64,000 bases of DNA from Diadema setosum (Eukaryota > Echinodermata > Echinoidea > Diadematoida > Diadematidae), in NCBI GenBank assembly GCA_033980235.1, contig CM067075.1, positions 8,214,608-8,278,607 on the forward strand, written 5' to 3'. The notes under the pieces were generated by a model. That model was given only the letters and a program-made list of their open reading frames with translations, was not told the DNA's origin and did not search any database. Every line of letters begins with the position of its first letter. Positions within the stretch are counted from its first letter, which is position 1. Positions 37,012 to 47,884 of the stretch are shown one piece after another. Position numbers and translations under genes: made by a program.

Positions 37012-37068
37012 TTGCCGATCAGGATTTGTCAGAGCGGGGACAAGGCGATGTCTACGGCAGAACCTTGG
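37012..37068 (+). CDS. Putative exon A, copy 2
   Basis: 57 nt, same splice edges as copy 1. Reads ADQDLSERGQGDVYGRTL; Y-D is changed to Y-G and S to T. Confidence 0.5.
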
Positions 37069-37962
37069 GTATGCCACTCTTCTTCTCATTCTTCTTCCAT
37101 TCTTCTTAAACTTCAACTTCTTCTTCTTCTTTGTGTATGTATGTTTGTCTGTGTGTGTGTGTGTATGTATGTTAATCACTTGCTGTTATACTGCAAATAC
37201 ACGTACAATCGCCAGCACTGATCGCCAGACTATGGATACTTCCATTGACATGGACGCGTCAATTCTCTCTCATTTTGCATCATTTTAGGACGTGTTCTTA
37301 TTTCTCAAAAACGTGTACTCAGTTGATAAACTTATATTAGCCGCATCCACATTAAAAAAAAAAAAAAAATCCCCGTGTTTGTTTTTTATTAATTTGTTTA
37401 TTATTGTAAACGTTTTCACGGGGACAGAAATAGCTGGATAACGATCGCGGTCCAATGTCGAGATTGTTTGGAAGCATTCACACGGGCAGCTTAATATCCC
37501 GGTAATTTCTTTTTGCGGGTCACAGTGGTGTTGTGCGTACAACGTTTGTTGTTGTTGTTGTTGTTGTTGTTTTTGTGCGCAAATTGTGATGTATGCTTTG
37601 AACGATGGGATATAAAATCTCGACAATACTATTTTTGTCAAGGGTTAGTGCTTAGACGACCACCGCGGAAGCATTACGGGGGTAATTCAGAAATGAATGA
37701 AGTTTTTTTTTTTTTTTCTTCTTCTTCTTGGGGGGGGGGGGGGATTTGCATCGCAATGCTGATCGCGATAATTGGTGTCACTTTTGTGGCCACACGAACA
37801 AAATCTCGAGATTTGTATCTCGCTAATTCGCGCATGTGTGTATCCCACTAATATGATTGGGAATCATTCTACTATTTCTATAACCTGATTTTGTTGTTGC
37901 TGTTGTTGTGTTGTTTTGTTGTTATTATTGTTGTTGTTGTTGTTGTTGTTTTGACATTTCAG

Positions 37963-38067
37963 CTGTCGGCGTGAGATCGCCAATGCACAGCGGTCACAGA
38001 ATGAAAGACATTTCACTTTTTTCAGTATTTGCTCGTGCGGTTCGAAATGAACCGCTTAACGCTAAAG
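37963..38067 (+). CDS. Putative exon B, copy 2 (intact)
   Basis: Between TTGACATTTCAG and GTAATAC, 105 nt, phase 1-1. The 34 whole codons start VGVRSPMHSGHRMKDI, continue with a hydrophobic SLFSVFARAV segment and end NEPLNAK. This is the only uninterrupted copy; copy 1 holds a Helitron-like element, copy 3 (about 42,133) has a stop and copy 4 (about 44,253) has a stop and another insertion. No domain recognised. Confidence 0.5.
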
Positions 38068-38834
38068 GTAATACTCAATGGGAATGCTTTGATAATTCTT
38101 GAATTTCGGGGGGGGGGGGGTATTATGTCTCCCTTGTTGTATATCTAATGGCAGACTGCATTTTGTGTACATCGGTATTACGTTTTTCTTCCTTGCTTTA
38201 ACAGTTGTAACGATTAACACGTGTCATGTTAGTCTGATGAGTATGCAATCTAATAGTTTTAATATATATCGAGAGCATTATTGTAAGGATTCTTATTTGA
38301 TGATCTAAATACTTTTTGACGCCAGAGATCAATCTTCAAGCAGCGAATTAGATGACGTGCAGTATATCAAAGAAGTTAAGGGCCCCGTTTAATCAAAAGA
38401 TGAAATCAATTTTAAATGTCCGTACCACACAGGCTGCCAGAGACTTACACTTGAAATCAGCTATATAATCAATTTTAACTCTTCATAAAACAGGGCCCAG
38501 GTACATCGATTCCTGCTACCTTTTCTAATGACATACAGAGGATTTGTTTGTACATAACATCCGGGTCCCCTCTTTTTCATTATACATAAAAAGACGTTCT
38601 ATAATGTTCCATATCGACTGGGGTAACAGCCGCTTACATAATTGCTTTCTTCTCCAATATTATTTTTGTAACTATGAGACTTTAAAAGCGTCATGGATAT
38701 GGTAAGTGAATAGTTTTATATTGTAAATGAAATGAAATGGATATGGTAAGTGAATAGTTTTATATTGTAAATGAAATGAAATGAAACTGTGAGATTCTAC
38801 CTTTTACATTTCGAATTTTTTAACTGAATTTCAG

Positions 38835-38915
38835 CTGCCGGACTGGGATCGAATTTAAATGCCGAAGACGAAGACATGGCGTCAAAGCGATGGCATCATA
38901 TGTTTGGAAAATGGG
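38835..38915 (+). CDS. Putative exon C, copy 2
   Basis: 81 nt. Almost identical to copy 1 (NAEDEDMA, then SKRWHHMFGKW). The block 2 intron before it contains a short direct duplication of ATGGATATGGTAAGTG (about 38,694 and 38,738). Confidence 0.5.
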
Positions 38916-39530
38916 GTAATTAAACTTTTTGCTTTTGCAGGTTTGAAAAAAAACACAAAAAACGGCTTGTTAAGTTATTTAGGTGCTCAAATGTGAAAGC
39001 ATTGATATTTTGTCTATTTCCATCTTTTAAAGCCGAGTTATGTCAAACAGCAAACTTTAGAGCGAGAGATCACTTTGTATAACCGCGAGAAAAGTGTGGT
39101 CTTTCAAAAAGAACATGTGTGTTTTTTTATCATTATTGTTACTTTTCAATATAATATGAGTGGAATTGGTAATACATAAAGACTCTGTTATAGACTCTGC
39201 TTCTTTCTTGCGCAAGAGCTCAAACTCTTAGTGACCCGAACTTTGGGAACTTAAAACTCGAGAAGTTTAGAGGCTATTGTGGACATTTTTAGACATAGTA
39301 AAAAGAGCCCTCACTGATGTTTAAAGATGATAATCGATTCCTTTTCTGGGGGTTTATCTCTTCGCAAATTTTGTACATTAATGAAGAAAGAAAAGATGAT
39401 GATAAAGCGTTTGTATATCATGTAAACAGAGGTAATCCGTTATCTTCTTGCGTATCAGCCAATGACGACTGTTCCATATCATCTCATATATATTTATTGT
39501 ATTGTTTTTCAAAAATTTAATGCCAAACAG

Positions 39531-39646
39531 GAATAGCCAAATCGGGGGCGGGGAGCAAGGCGCAGTCTATGAAAACCCCGAATACATTACTAAACTTGTT
39601 TTACGTTATATGCTGTTATACTTCAAGCAAATGTATAGACCGGTGA
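39531..39646 (+). CDS. Putative terminal exon D, copy 2
   Basis: Same acceptor GCCAAACAG and frame as copy 1, with KTPN in place of KTPD and a CIDR-stop ending. Confidence 0.45.
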
Positions 39647-39896
39647 ACTGCGTGAATAAGGACGCTTTACTGCTACTTCATTCAGCATAATTTTAAGGCG
39701 TTCCATTTTCTTGCCTTCTCTATCATATCTACTGCAGAACTGCATACCTGGGTTGGTACGTCATTCTTGTAGCCCCTTTTATGTAAGGACTAACACGCAG
39801 AAAATCTCAAAAGTGTATTGAAAATGCAAGTTTGTACAGTGGTTATATTGCTACATTATTTCCTTTCATCTGTCGAACTGTATGCTCTCATTTTAG

Positions 39897-39953
39897 TTGC
39901 CGATCAGGATTTGTCAGAGCGGGGACAAGGCGATGTCTACGACAGAAGCTTGG
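39897..39953 (+). CDS. Putative exon A, copy 3
   Basis: 57 nt. Reads ADQDLSERGQGDVYDRSL. Followed by the longest (CTT)n of the array (39,965-40,016) and (GT)n. Confidence 0.5.
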
Positions 39954-40017
39954 GTATGGCACTCTTCTTCTTCTTCTTCTTCTTCTTCTTCTTCTTCTTC
40001 TTCTTCTTCTTCTTCTT

Positions 40018-40052
<35 letters not shown>

Positions 40053-40799
40053 CACTTGCTGTTATACTGCAAATAGAATCACCAGACTTTGGATACTTCC
40101 ATTGACATGGATACTTAAATTCTCCCTCATTTTGCGTCATTTTAGGACGTGCTCGTATTTATCAAAAACTTGCTCTCAATTGATAAACTTGATTAGGCGC
40201 ATTCACACTGATGACAAAAACGCGGGAAAACGATCGCGATCCTTATTTTGAGATTCACTTGTTATGTATTCATCTATTTATCATTGCTAGCGTTTTCCCG
40301 CGGACAGAAAGAGATGAATAACGATCGCAATCCAAATGTCGAGATTTTCTTCTTTTTTTTTTTTTTGCACGCATTCACACATGCAGAAATATCCCGCCAA
40401 TTTGGAGTTCCTCTTTGGCATTGTTCTTGCTAGTGAAAGTGGTGTTGTGCGCATAGTGTGTGTGTGTGTGTGTTTTTTTTTTTTTGTTTTTTTTTTTGGG
40501 GGGGGGGTTAGTGCGAAAATTGTGATGTGCGCTTTGAATGATGGGAAGATATATAGTCTAGCGTTTACATGGCCACAGGGGAAAGAGTTATGGGGATAAT
40601 TCAGAAATAAGCACAGGCTTTGCACAGGTTTTATGGGTATTTGCATCGCAATGCTGATCGCGATAACTGGTATGACTTTTTTGACCACCGCACGGACAAA
40701 ACATCTCGAGATTTCGATTGCGAAGCAAAATCTCGAATCTCACTAATATGATTAGGAATGATTCTACTACTTCTGTCACCTGCAATATGTACTTGTTTT

Positions 40800-42112
40800 T
40801 ATGCCTCCGCCACGAAGACTGTGGTGCCGGAGGCATTATGTTTTCGGGTTGTCCGTCCGTCCGTCCGTCCGTCCTTCCGTCCGTCCGTAATGAATTTTGT
40901 GGACAAGGTAACTATCAAAACCTGTTGAGGTATCCTAATGAAACTTGGCATGTATGTGTATTAGGGGGTGAAGTTGTGCCTATCAACTTTTGGGTGCACA
41001 TGCTCAAGGTCAAAGGTCAAAAAGGTCAAGGTCAAATACATAAAATTTCACTATTTCCACCATATCTATTGAATGCCTGAAGATATTTTCTTGAAACCTA
41101 GTGTATACATGTATTACCCAATTAAGATTCTCTGGTGAAAGTTTGGGTCATGAGGTCAAAGGTCAAAGGTCAAAAGGTCAAGGTCAAATACATAAAATTT
41201 CACTATTTCCACCGTATCTATGGAATGCCTGAAGATATTTTCTTGAAACTTAGTGTATACATGTATTACCCAATGAAGATTCTCTGGTGAAAGTTTAGGT
41301 CATGAGGTCAAAGGCCAAAGGTCAAAAGGTCAAGTAAAAATATTAAAACTTCTTTTTTTTCTCCGTACCTTGGAAAATTGTTCAAGGTATCTTCATGGAA
41401 CATAGTATATACATGTACTGACTGGAATTGATTGTATCTAGAGAATGTAGGGTTCATGGGGTCAAAGGTCAGGGGTCAAAGGTCAAGTGCAACACTTCAA
41501 AATTTTACTATTTCCCTCATATTTATGCAATGCTAGCAGGGTTATATTTTTTTTTTGCACTTGGTGTATGCATGTGTAACCTAATAGAAATTCTCTGGAA
41601 AGTTTTTTTTTTCTTCTTTTTTTTGCCTCAAAGGTCAAAAGGTCAAAGATCAAGTGAAAGTGCTGAACTAACTTTTTCCTCCATATCTCGGAAGTGGCTC
41701 AAGTTATCTTGAAACTTAGTACATATTATGCATGTTCTACCTGAAAGTGATTATCTTATGAATTTTAGGTTCAAGGGCCAGATGAAAATGGTAACAATTT
41801 ACTATTCAATTCAGAAATTCACACCAATTCTCCACACCTGTACCTTGAAAATTACTCAATGCCTAAATGTATGAATGGGTCAAAGTCAAGTTAAAGTCCT
41901 TAAATCCCTAGATACATGCTCTCCTATTCATCAAATTAAATCTAGGTCAAGGAAGGTGAACATTCAACACTTTTGTGAGAAATTTGTTATTTCAATATTT
42001 TGCCAATTTTGTGAAAATGTAGTCACACATTGTCCACATGTACTATCTAGACCTATTGGGAAAATCATGTATTATGGCGGAGGCAAACCAGTCGCCAAAG
42101 CGACATTTCTAG
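40800..42112 (+). mobile_element. Helitron-like (HINE-type) element, 1.3 kb
   Basis: The fullest copy. It begins ATGCCTCCGCCACGAAG with GTGGTGCCGGAGGCATTATG, has (GTCC)n at 40,852-40,880 and many AGGTCAAAGGTCA words, and ends with stem-loop GTCGC-CAAA-GCGAC then ATTTCTAG. Flanking bases are T on both sides. It lies in an intron position just before B copy 3. The open frames within it are not genes. Confidence 0.7.
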
Positions 42113-42132
42113 TTTGTACTATTTGAGCTGTT

Positions 42133-42230
42133 GGGGTTGTATCGTCTAGGCACAGCGGTCGCAGAATGACAGATATTTTACTTTATAAGTATTCTCTCTT
42201 GCAGTTCAAAATAAACAGCTAAACTAGTTA
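42133..42230 (+). pseudogene. Exon B, copy 3 (decayed)
   Basis: Matches exon B from CTGTTGGGGTTGT through GCGGTCGCAGAATGACAG, but the phase-1 frame meets a TAA and the donor is not preserved. Confidence 0.55.
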
Positions 42231-42324
42231 ATTGCTCAATGGGAATGCTTTTATATAGTGGCACATGCTGTACATGCTGTAACGATAAAGTTATGCTAGT
42301 CTGATGCGTATGTTATCTGATTGG

Positions 42325-42325
<1 letters not shown>

Positions 42326-42374
<49 letters not shown>
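42326..42374. repeat. (TA)n microsatellite
   Basis: Alternating TA of about 50 bp. Confidence 0.95.
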
Positions 42375-42378
<4 letters not shown>

Positions 42379-42679
42379 TTCTTTATCGAGAGCATTATTG
42401 TAAGGATTCTTATTTGAAAATCCAAATATTTTTTGATGAAAGAGACCATCACTCGTCAAAGGTTAATGTGTATCAAAGAAATTCAGGTACATCAGTTCCT
42501 GCTGCCTTTTCTAATAACATGAAAATAATTTGTTTATACACGGTACGGGATGCGGGTCCCCTCTTTTTCATTATAGGAACATGTTCTATAATATTCAAAA
42601 TCGGTCGGGGTAACAGCCATTTACATAATTGCTTTCTTCTCCAATCTTATTGTGGAACGTATGAGACTTTAAAAGCGTA

Positions 42680-42695
42680 ATGGATGCGGCTAGCG
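42680..42695 (+). CDS. Possible start exon before C copy 3
   Basis: ATG GAT GCG GCT AGC G is followed by GTAAGTG, ending in phase 1, so it joins in frame with exon C (42,780) to give MDAAS-A-AGLG. In blocks 1 and 2 the same site reads ATGGATATG before GTAAGTG and would be out of phase. It could equally be an internal splice segment or chance. Confidence 0.3.
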
Positions 42696-42779
42696 GTAAG
42701 TGAATAGTTTTATATTGTAAAATTATGAAATTGTGAGGTTATTTCCTTTTACATTTCGAATTTTCTATCTAAATTTTAG

Positions 42780-42860
42780 CTGCCGGACTGGGAGCGAATT
42801 TAAATGGCGAAGAGGAGGACGTGGCGTCGAGGCAATTGAGGCCCATTTTTGGAAAGTCGG
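42780..42860 (+). CDS. Putative exon C, copy 3 (diverged)
   Basis: 81 nt between AAATTTTAG and GTATTTC. Reads AGLGANLNGEEEDVA then SRQLRPIFGKS. The frame, length and FGK ending hold although the KRWHHM part is replaced, so changes were mostly in-frame substitutions. Confidence 0.5.
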
Positions 42861-43480
42861 GTATTTCAACTCTTTGCTTTTGCAGTTTAATAAAAAATGG
42901 ATTCCTATAGATTATTTAGGCGCTTAGAGGGGAATGCGCTGGTATTTCCTTTATTCCCATCTTTTAAATCCGAGTTGCTTCTCTGATTTTATGTTTATCA
43001 AATAGGAATCTTTGGAGCGAGAGATCGCTTTGTAGAACCGCGAGAAAGATGTGGTCTTTCATAAAAGAACACGTGTTTTTTTATTATCATTATTATTGTT
43101 ACTTTTTGATATAATATGAGTGGAATTGTTAATCAAAGACCCTGCATATAGACGCTGCTTCTTTCTTGCGCAAGATCTCAAGTGACCCAAACTTTGGGAA
43201 CTTAAAACTCGAGAAGTTTAGCGGCCATTGTGGACATTGTGAGACATAGAAATAAGAGCACTCACTCATGTTTCAAGATGATGATCGCTTCCCTTTCTTT
43301 GGGTTTATGTCTTCGCAAATTTTGTACATTAATGAAGAAAGAAAAGATGATGATAAAGCATTTGCATATTAGAAACGGAGGGTGATCCGTGATCTTATTG
43401 TGTATCAGCCGATAACGACTGTACCATATCATCTCAAATATATTTGTCGTATTTTTTTTAAATATCTAACTGCCAAACAG

Positions 43481-43590
43481 GAATTGCTTTCGTAGGGGCG
43501 GGTGGAAAGGCGCGGTCTATGAAAAACTTAAGATACGTTACTTGGTTCTCATTATTTGCTGTTATATTTCAAGCAAATATAGACTGGTGA
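43481..43590 (+). CDS. Putative terminal exon D, copy 3 (diverged)
   Basis: Starts after TGCCAAACAG. Reads IAFVGAGGKARSMKN, then a hydrophobic tail with WFSLFAVIF and ends IDW-TGA. Two codons shorter than copy 1 but in the same frame to the homologous stop. Confidence 0.5.
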
Positions 43591-43822
43591 ATTGCATGAA
43601 TAAGGTTGCGTTACTGCTGTACTTCATTTCTGCATGATTTTAAGGTGTTCTTTCTCTTTATAAGGTGTTCTATTCTTTTATATCCATTCTGCCAGAGAAC
43701 TGCATTCCTGGGCATGTACGTTATTCTTCTAACCTCTGTTATGTAAGGACTTATACGCAGAAAATCCCAACAAGATATTGGAAATGCAAGTTTTTACATT
43801 TAACTGTATGCTCTCATTTTAG

Positions 43823-43879
43823 TTGCCGAACAGGACTTGTCAGAGTGGGGACAAGGCGATGTCAACGACAGAACCTTGG
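43823..43879 (+). CDS. Putative exon A, copy 4
   Basis: 57 nt. Reads AEQDLSEWGQGDVNDRTL; R-to-W and Y-to-N changes. Followed by CTT/GT microsatellites. Confidence 0.45.
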
Positions 43880-44252
43880 GTATGCCACTCTTCTTCTCAT
43901 TTGTCTTCTTCTTCTTCTTCTTCTTCTACTTCTACTACTACTTCTTCTGTGTGTGTGTGTGTGTCTGTGTGTGTGTCTGTGTCTGTGCGCGTGTAAGTGT
44001 GTATGTTAATCACTTATTGTTATGCTGCAAATAGAATCGCCAGACTATAGATACTTCCGTTGACAAGGACTCGTCAATTCTCCCTCATTTTGCATCATTT
44101 TATAGGACATGCTCTTATTTCTCAAAAACTTGCACTCAATTGATAAACTTATATCACCCCCATTCACACTAACAAAAAAGCGGGATAACGATATAGAATC
44201 TCGGGATAATTTTGGTTCAGTGTTTACACGGCCACCACGGGAAACGTTAGTT

Positions 44253-44326
44253 GAGCTGTCGGCGTGGGATCATCAAGGCACACTACCTGGTTATAGAATG
44301 ACAGATATTTCACTTTTTAAGTATTG
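44253..44326 (+). pseudogene. Exon B, copy 4 (broken)
   Basis: Matches exon B but has an in-frame TAG after TGGTTA and is cut at about 44,326 by the element that follows. The sequence resumes at about 45,307 (TTGCTCTTGCCGTTCGAAAT). Confidence 0.55.
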
Positions 44327-45306
44327 TCCCAGCTAACGCAAGGACGTTCTTGAAACATTCCAAGTTCGTTATTTGGACATTTTGTCAAAACATTTTCAGA
44401 ACGTCTTTTTGTGAAAGGTTTTCGACGTATTTAAAACGTTTCAAATGGACGTTATAAAAACGTTTTTAAACGTTTAGAAAACCAATAAAAAACCTTTCGG
44501 AATTTCTAAGGACCTGCAGAAAACCTTTTGAACGTTGTGGACGTCAGTAAAACCTTTAAGAATATTCAAAACATTCTGTGGACGTTTTGCGGACGTCAAG
44601 AAAACCTTTGAAAACCGTCTAGAACGTTCAAAAAACGTTTTAAGAACGTCTAAAAAGTCTTATGACCCTTTCCAGAACGCTCAGAGAACCTTCCATATCC
44701 GTCTGGAATGTCTAATGTTTATTTTTATAGGGTATACACAAAAATATATAGTTATGAGATTATAGACGCAATCTGAGATTAATGTATCCTAGTCCTTTAT
44801 AATCCTACCCTAACCTATTCCTAATGTCCTACCACCTATACTACACCCTATCCACAAGAAACTGATGAATCTGTATCACATTCGTTTATATACCACCAAA
44901 ATGTTGTGATGCATGAAGAAATGGTTAGTAAAATTAGGTCACATATACCCTAATTTGAATATTCATAATTAGCATGGATATTCATAATTAAGAGACGTAC
45001 AGAGGACGAAATAAAAACGTTTTTTAAACGTTCATTAAAGACGAAGTCGACGTAGCAGACCTAATAAAAACGTTTTGTGGACGTTTACAAAGGACGAAGA
45101 CATTGCAGACATAATAACAATGTTTTATAAAGTCCATTGACGTTTCTAAAACGTTTTCCAAAAAACCTGTGCTTTGCGGTAAATGCTAAGTCCCCAATTT
45201 GACGTTGTATGTACGATTTAAAAACGTCCATTTTATACGAAGACGTACGGAACCTCAAAAAAAAAAGTTTAGGAAACGTTCTGAAAACGTCCTGTGTTTG
45301 ATGGGG
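44327..45306. mobile_element. TIR element with AACGTTTT-rich body (980 bp)
   Basis: Imperfect inverted ends: CCCAGCTAACGCAAGGACGT and ACGTCCTGTGTTTGATGGG. Flanked by TTG on both sides, consistent with a 3-bp duplication when compared with AAGTATTTGCTC of the uninterrupted copies. The body repeats AAAACGTTT-type words in both orientations. No transposase frame. Confidence 0.7.
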
Positions 45307-45942
45307 TTGCTCTTGCCGTTCGAAATGAACCGCTAAACTAGTTTATTGCTCAATGGGTATGCTTTGATATATCTTGAATTTCCATTCGATTTAGGCGTTT
45401 TCATCTCTTCCTTAATTGTTGTATATCTAATAGGAGACTACTTTTGACTACATCGGTACTACGTTTTTCTTTCTTGCTTTTAAACAGTTGTAACGATTAA
45501 CACGTGTTAGTCTGATTCTTTTTTCATATTATTCTAATTATATTATACATAATAGTTATATTGTAAGGATTCTTATTTGATATTCTAAATACTTTTTGGT
45601 GGCAGAGCTCACTCGGCAAGCAGCGAAAAGGTAATGTGTATCAAAGAAATTCAGGTACATCAATTCCTGCTGCCTTTTCTAATGGCATGAAGAGAATCTG
45701 TTTATACATATCATGCGGGTCCCCTCTTTTTCATTACAGGAAGACTTTCTGTATACAATGTATCACCATATTCCATATTGACCGGGGTAACAGCCATTAA
45801 CATAATGGGGCTAGAATAGGAGTCATGTAGTTTTAAGTGCGTTAGTCGAACTTTTATTGCGTATGTACATACCTTGTTTGCAATAAAAACAGCGTTAGGC
45901 TCCACTAGCTTTAAAGTTCTTGACTTGTATCTTATTTCACAG

Positions 45943-45996
45943 CCGCGGTAGATATCAAGAGACTTTTACAGGTGCTTCAGGTTCTGAAGAACCCAG
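45943..45996 (+). CDS. Putative phase-1 exon L1, paralogue
   Basis: 54 nt between TTATTTCACAG and GTGAGTATG. Reads AVDIKRLLQVLQVLKNP, with heptad-like leucine/valine spacing as in 26,505-26,555. Splice signals and phase are conserved while the protein sequence diverged. Confidence 0.45.
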
Positions 45997-46100
45997 GTGA
46001 GTATGTATCGAAAATATGTATGTATCGAAAATATCTTCCGGTATTTCGATGTTCCTTTTATTTCCTGCCATCTTACTTCAGGAGGAATTGATAGACTGAT

Positions 46101-46139
<39 letters not shown>

Positions 46140-46379
46140 TTCAGTTTTCTTTTGGCAGGATAGCCCTTTCAGCTCACTCAGAACTGCTCTGCCAAGGGGC
46201 CCTGCATCACGTACAAAATACAATTTGAGTAAAAAACACAAAGTTACAAACACAGTACCAAAGAGGGAACATAAAACACAAGACTATTCAAGTCCATATA
46301 TAGCGTACACGAGAAAAGGGTTGTAAACAAGCCAATGAAACAAACAAGAAACGAAAAATATACAATCAAATACGGGAGA

Positions 46380-46565
46380 GATAGAAAATAATGGTATAAG
46401 AAAAGACCTCACATGCACACACACCAACACGCATACACATACACACTTTCGCCTCCACACTAGTACACCGTCACCCACCCGAACCCGTACACGCACACAT
46501 ACATGCAAGCACATGCACACACACACCCACACGCACACATACCTACACACAACCACACCCATGAG
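46380..46565. repeat. CA-rich low-complexity tract in LINE 3' UTR
   Basis: Degenerate CACACA/CATACA sequence. Confidence 0.85.
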
Positions 46566-46589
46566 CACAAAATGTCTAAAGTCAATCAA

Positions 46590-46931
46590 TTAAGCTAAGC
46601 ATTTTCATTGCCGTTTAAAAGAATTAACAGAGGTGGTATTTCGGATGAAATCAGGTAAATTGTTCCAAGTTTAGATCCACGATAATGAAAAGATTTCTTG
46701 TAATATTCAGTTCTGGGAAGTTTGATATTGAGAGGACAGCCAATTGCATTGTCTAGTTTGTAAAAAAAAAAAAAGATTTCGTTTTGTTATCAAAGATTTC
46801 AAATACGTTGGGGTCAGTAAATTGACGACTTTATATACAAGGACACAATATTGATAGTGCATTCTCTGGGTGACTGACTGCCAATCTATAATCTCTGAAG
46901 CATTATCTTGTGTGGGGTCTAAAAATCTGCG
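46590..46931 (-). pseudogene. LINE ORF2 C-terminal remnant
   Basis: Directly continues the RT remnant on the other side of the Harbinger insertion: TPHKIMLQRL-like start, then YQYCVLVYKVVN, KLPRTEYYKKSF and a final LKCLA-stop in shifting frames. This is the region after the RT domain in CR1/L2-type elements. Frameshifts and stops are present. Confidence 0.75.
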
Positions 46932-47289
46932 TTAAAGCCCCCTCACACCTGAGCGAATGTAGGGGGACGAAGGGGGACGAATGGGAAAAACGCACGGAAT
47001 GCGCGCGAATTCAACGATTTCAAATAAAATTGCCTTCAAATCATCCGATTACAAACTAAACTTAAATATGATTAACGAACGGTAAGCGAAGGATAAATAT
47101 GACATGCGAAGGATAACGATTTTTCGGTTCACTTCTTTGAGTAAATTGCGGCCGAAGGCGAGCGAAGGGTTGATAATATGACCCGATAACACGAACGAAC
47201 AATGAGCAATGGTTTAATATGGCGTGCGATTGGAAACGAAGACGAAAGAATATAGATCAGGCGTTCTCGTACGTGTGTGTGCGCTCCTC

Positions 47290-47345
47290 GGGTAGTATAA
47301 AAGCGACCAGGTCAGTCCAGATTTCAGTGCGGCCAGAGAAATCAT
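47290..47345 (+). promoter_or_regulatory. Candidate TATA/Inr promoter in the Harbinger element
   Basis: TATAAAAG at 47,296-47,303 with TTTCAGTGC centred on A 47,326, 30 nt downstream, matches TATA-initiator spacing. It points rightward, opposite to the transposase remnant. Harbinger elements commonly carry a second, Myb-like gene; no such frame is preserved here, so this is a promoter candidate without a surviving gene. Confidence 0.45.
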
Positions 47346-47884
47346 CTACGCAACATTTACATTTAAAGAACGTCAAAGATAAACAGTAAAATCAGCCGGA
47401 AGATTCCAGTATTTTTGGCACTGTAAACATTAATGGTGGGTTTTTTTTTTCGCAAAAATTGTGCGAGTACGTGGAAGGTGATAGTCATCACGATGACGAG
47501 TTGGGTAGATACGAAGAGAATTATTTCTTATGAACATAAGTGCAAAAATGTCAGGAAGCTCATCAATTGAAAATTTATGCATAAAAATACCAACATTATA
47601 ATGAAACAAATCAATCAATCAATTTCAGATTTTTGCTTCTATACAAAAGATCATTTGTGTGAAATAAATATCCCATATTATTCATTATTCTTAAAGCTCG
47701 TTTTTGAAGAAGAAAAAGGGTATCAAGCAAAAACTGAAATGAATTGCCCCAATTGCTATCATTTTAGCAAAGAAATAAATATTGAAACAGTAACAATGGA
47801 GGTGAGGTGATAACAAATCTGACGTACCCTTAAATTGACTCGACCTACCCCCTTTCCCATATTGTATCATACCTACCACCAACA

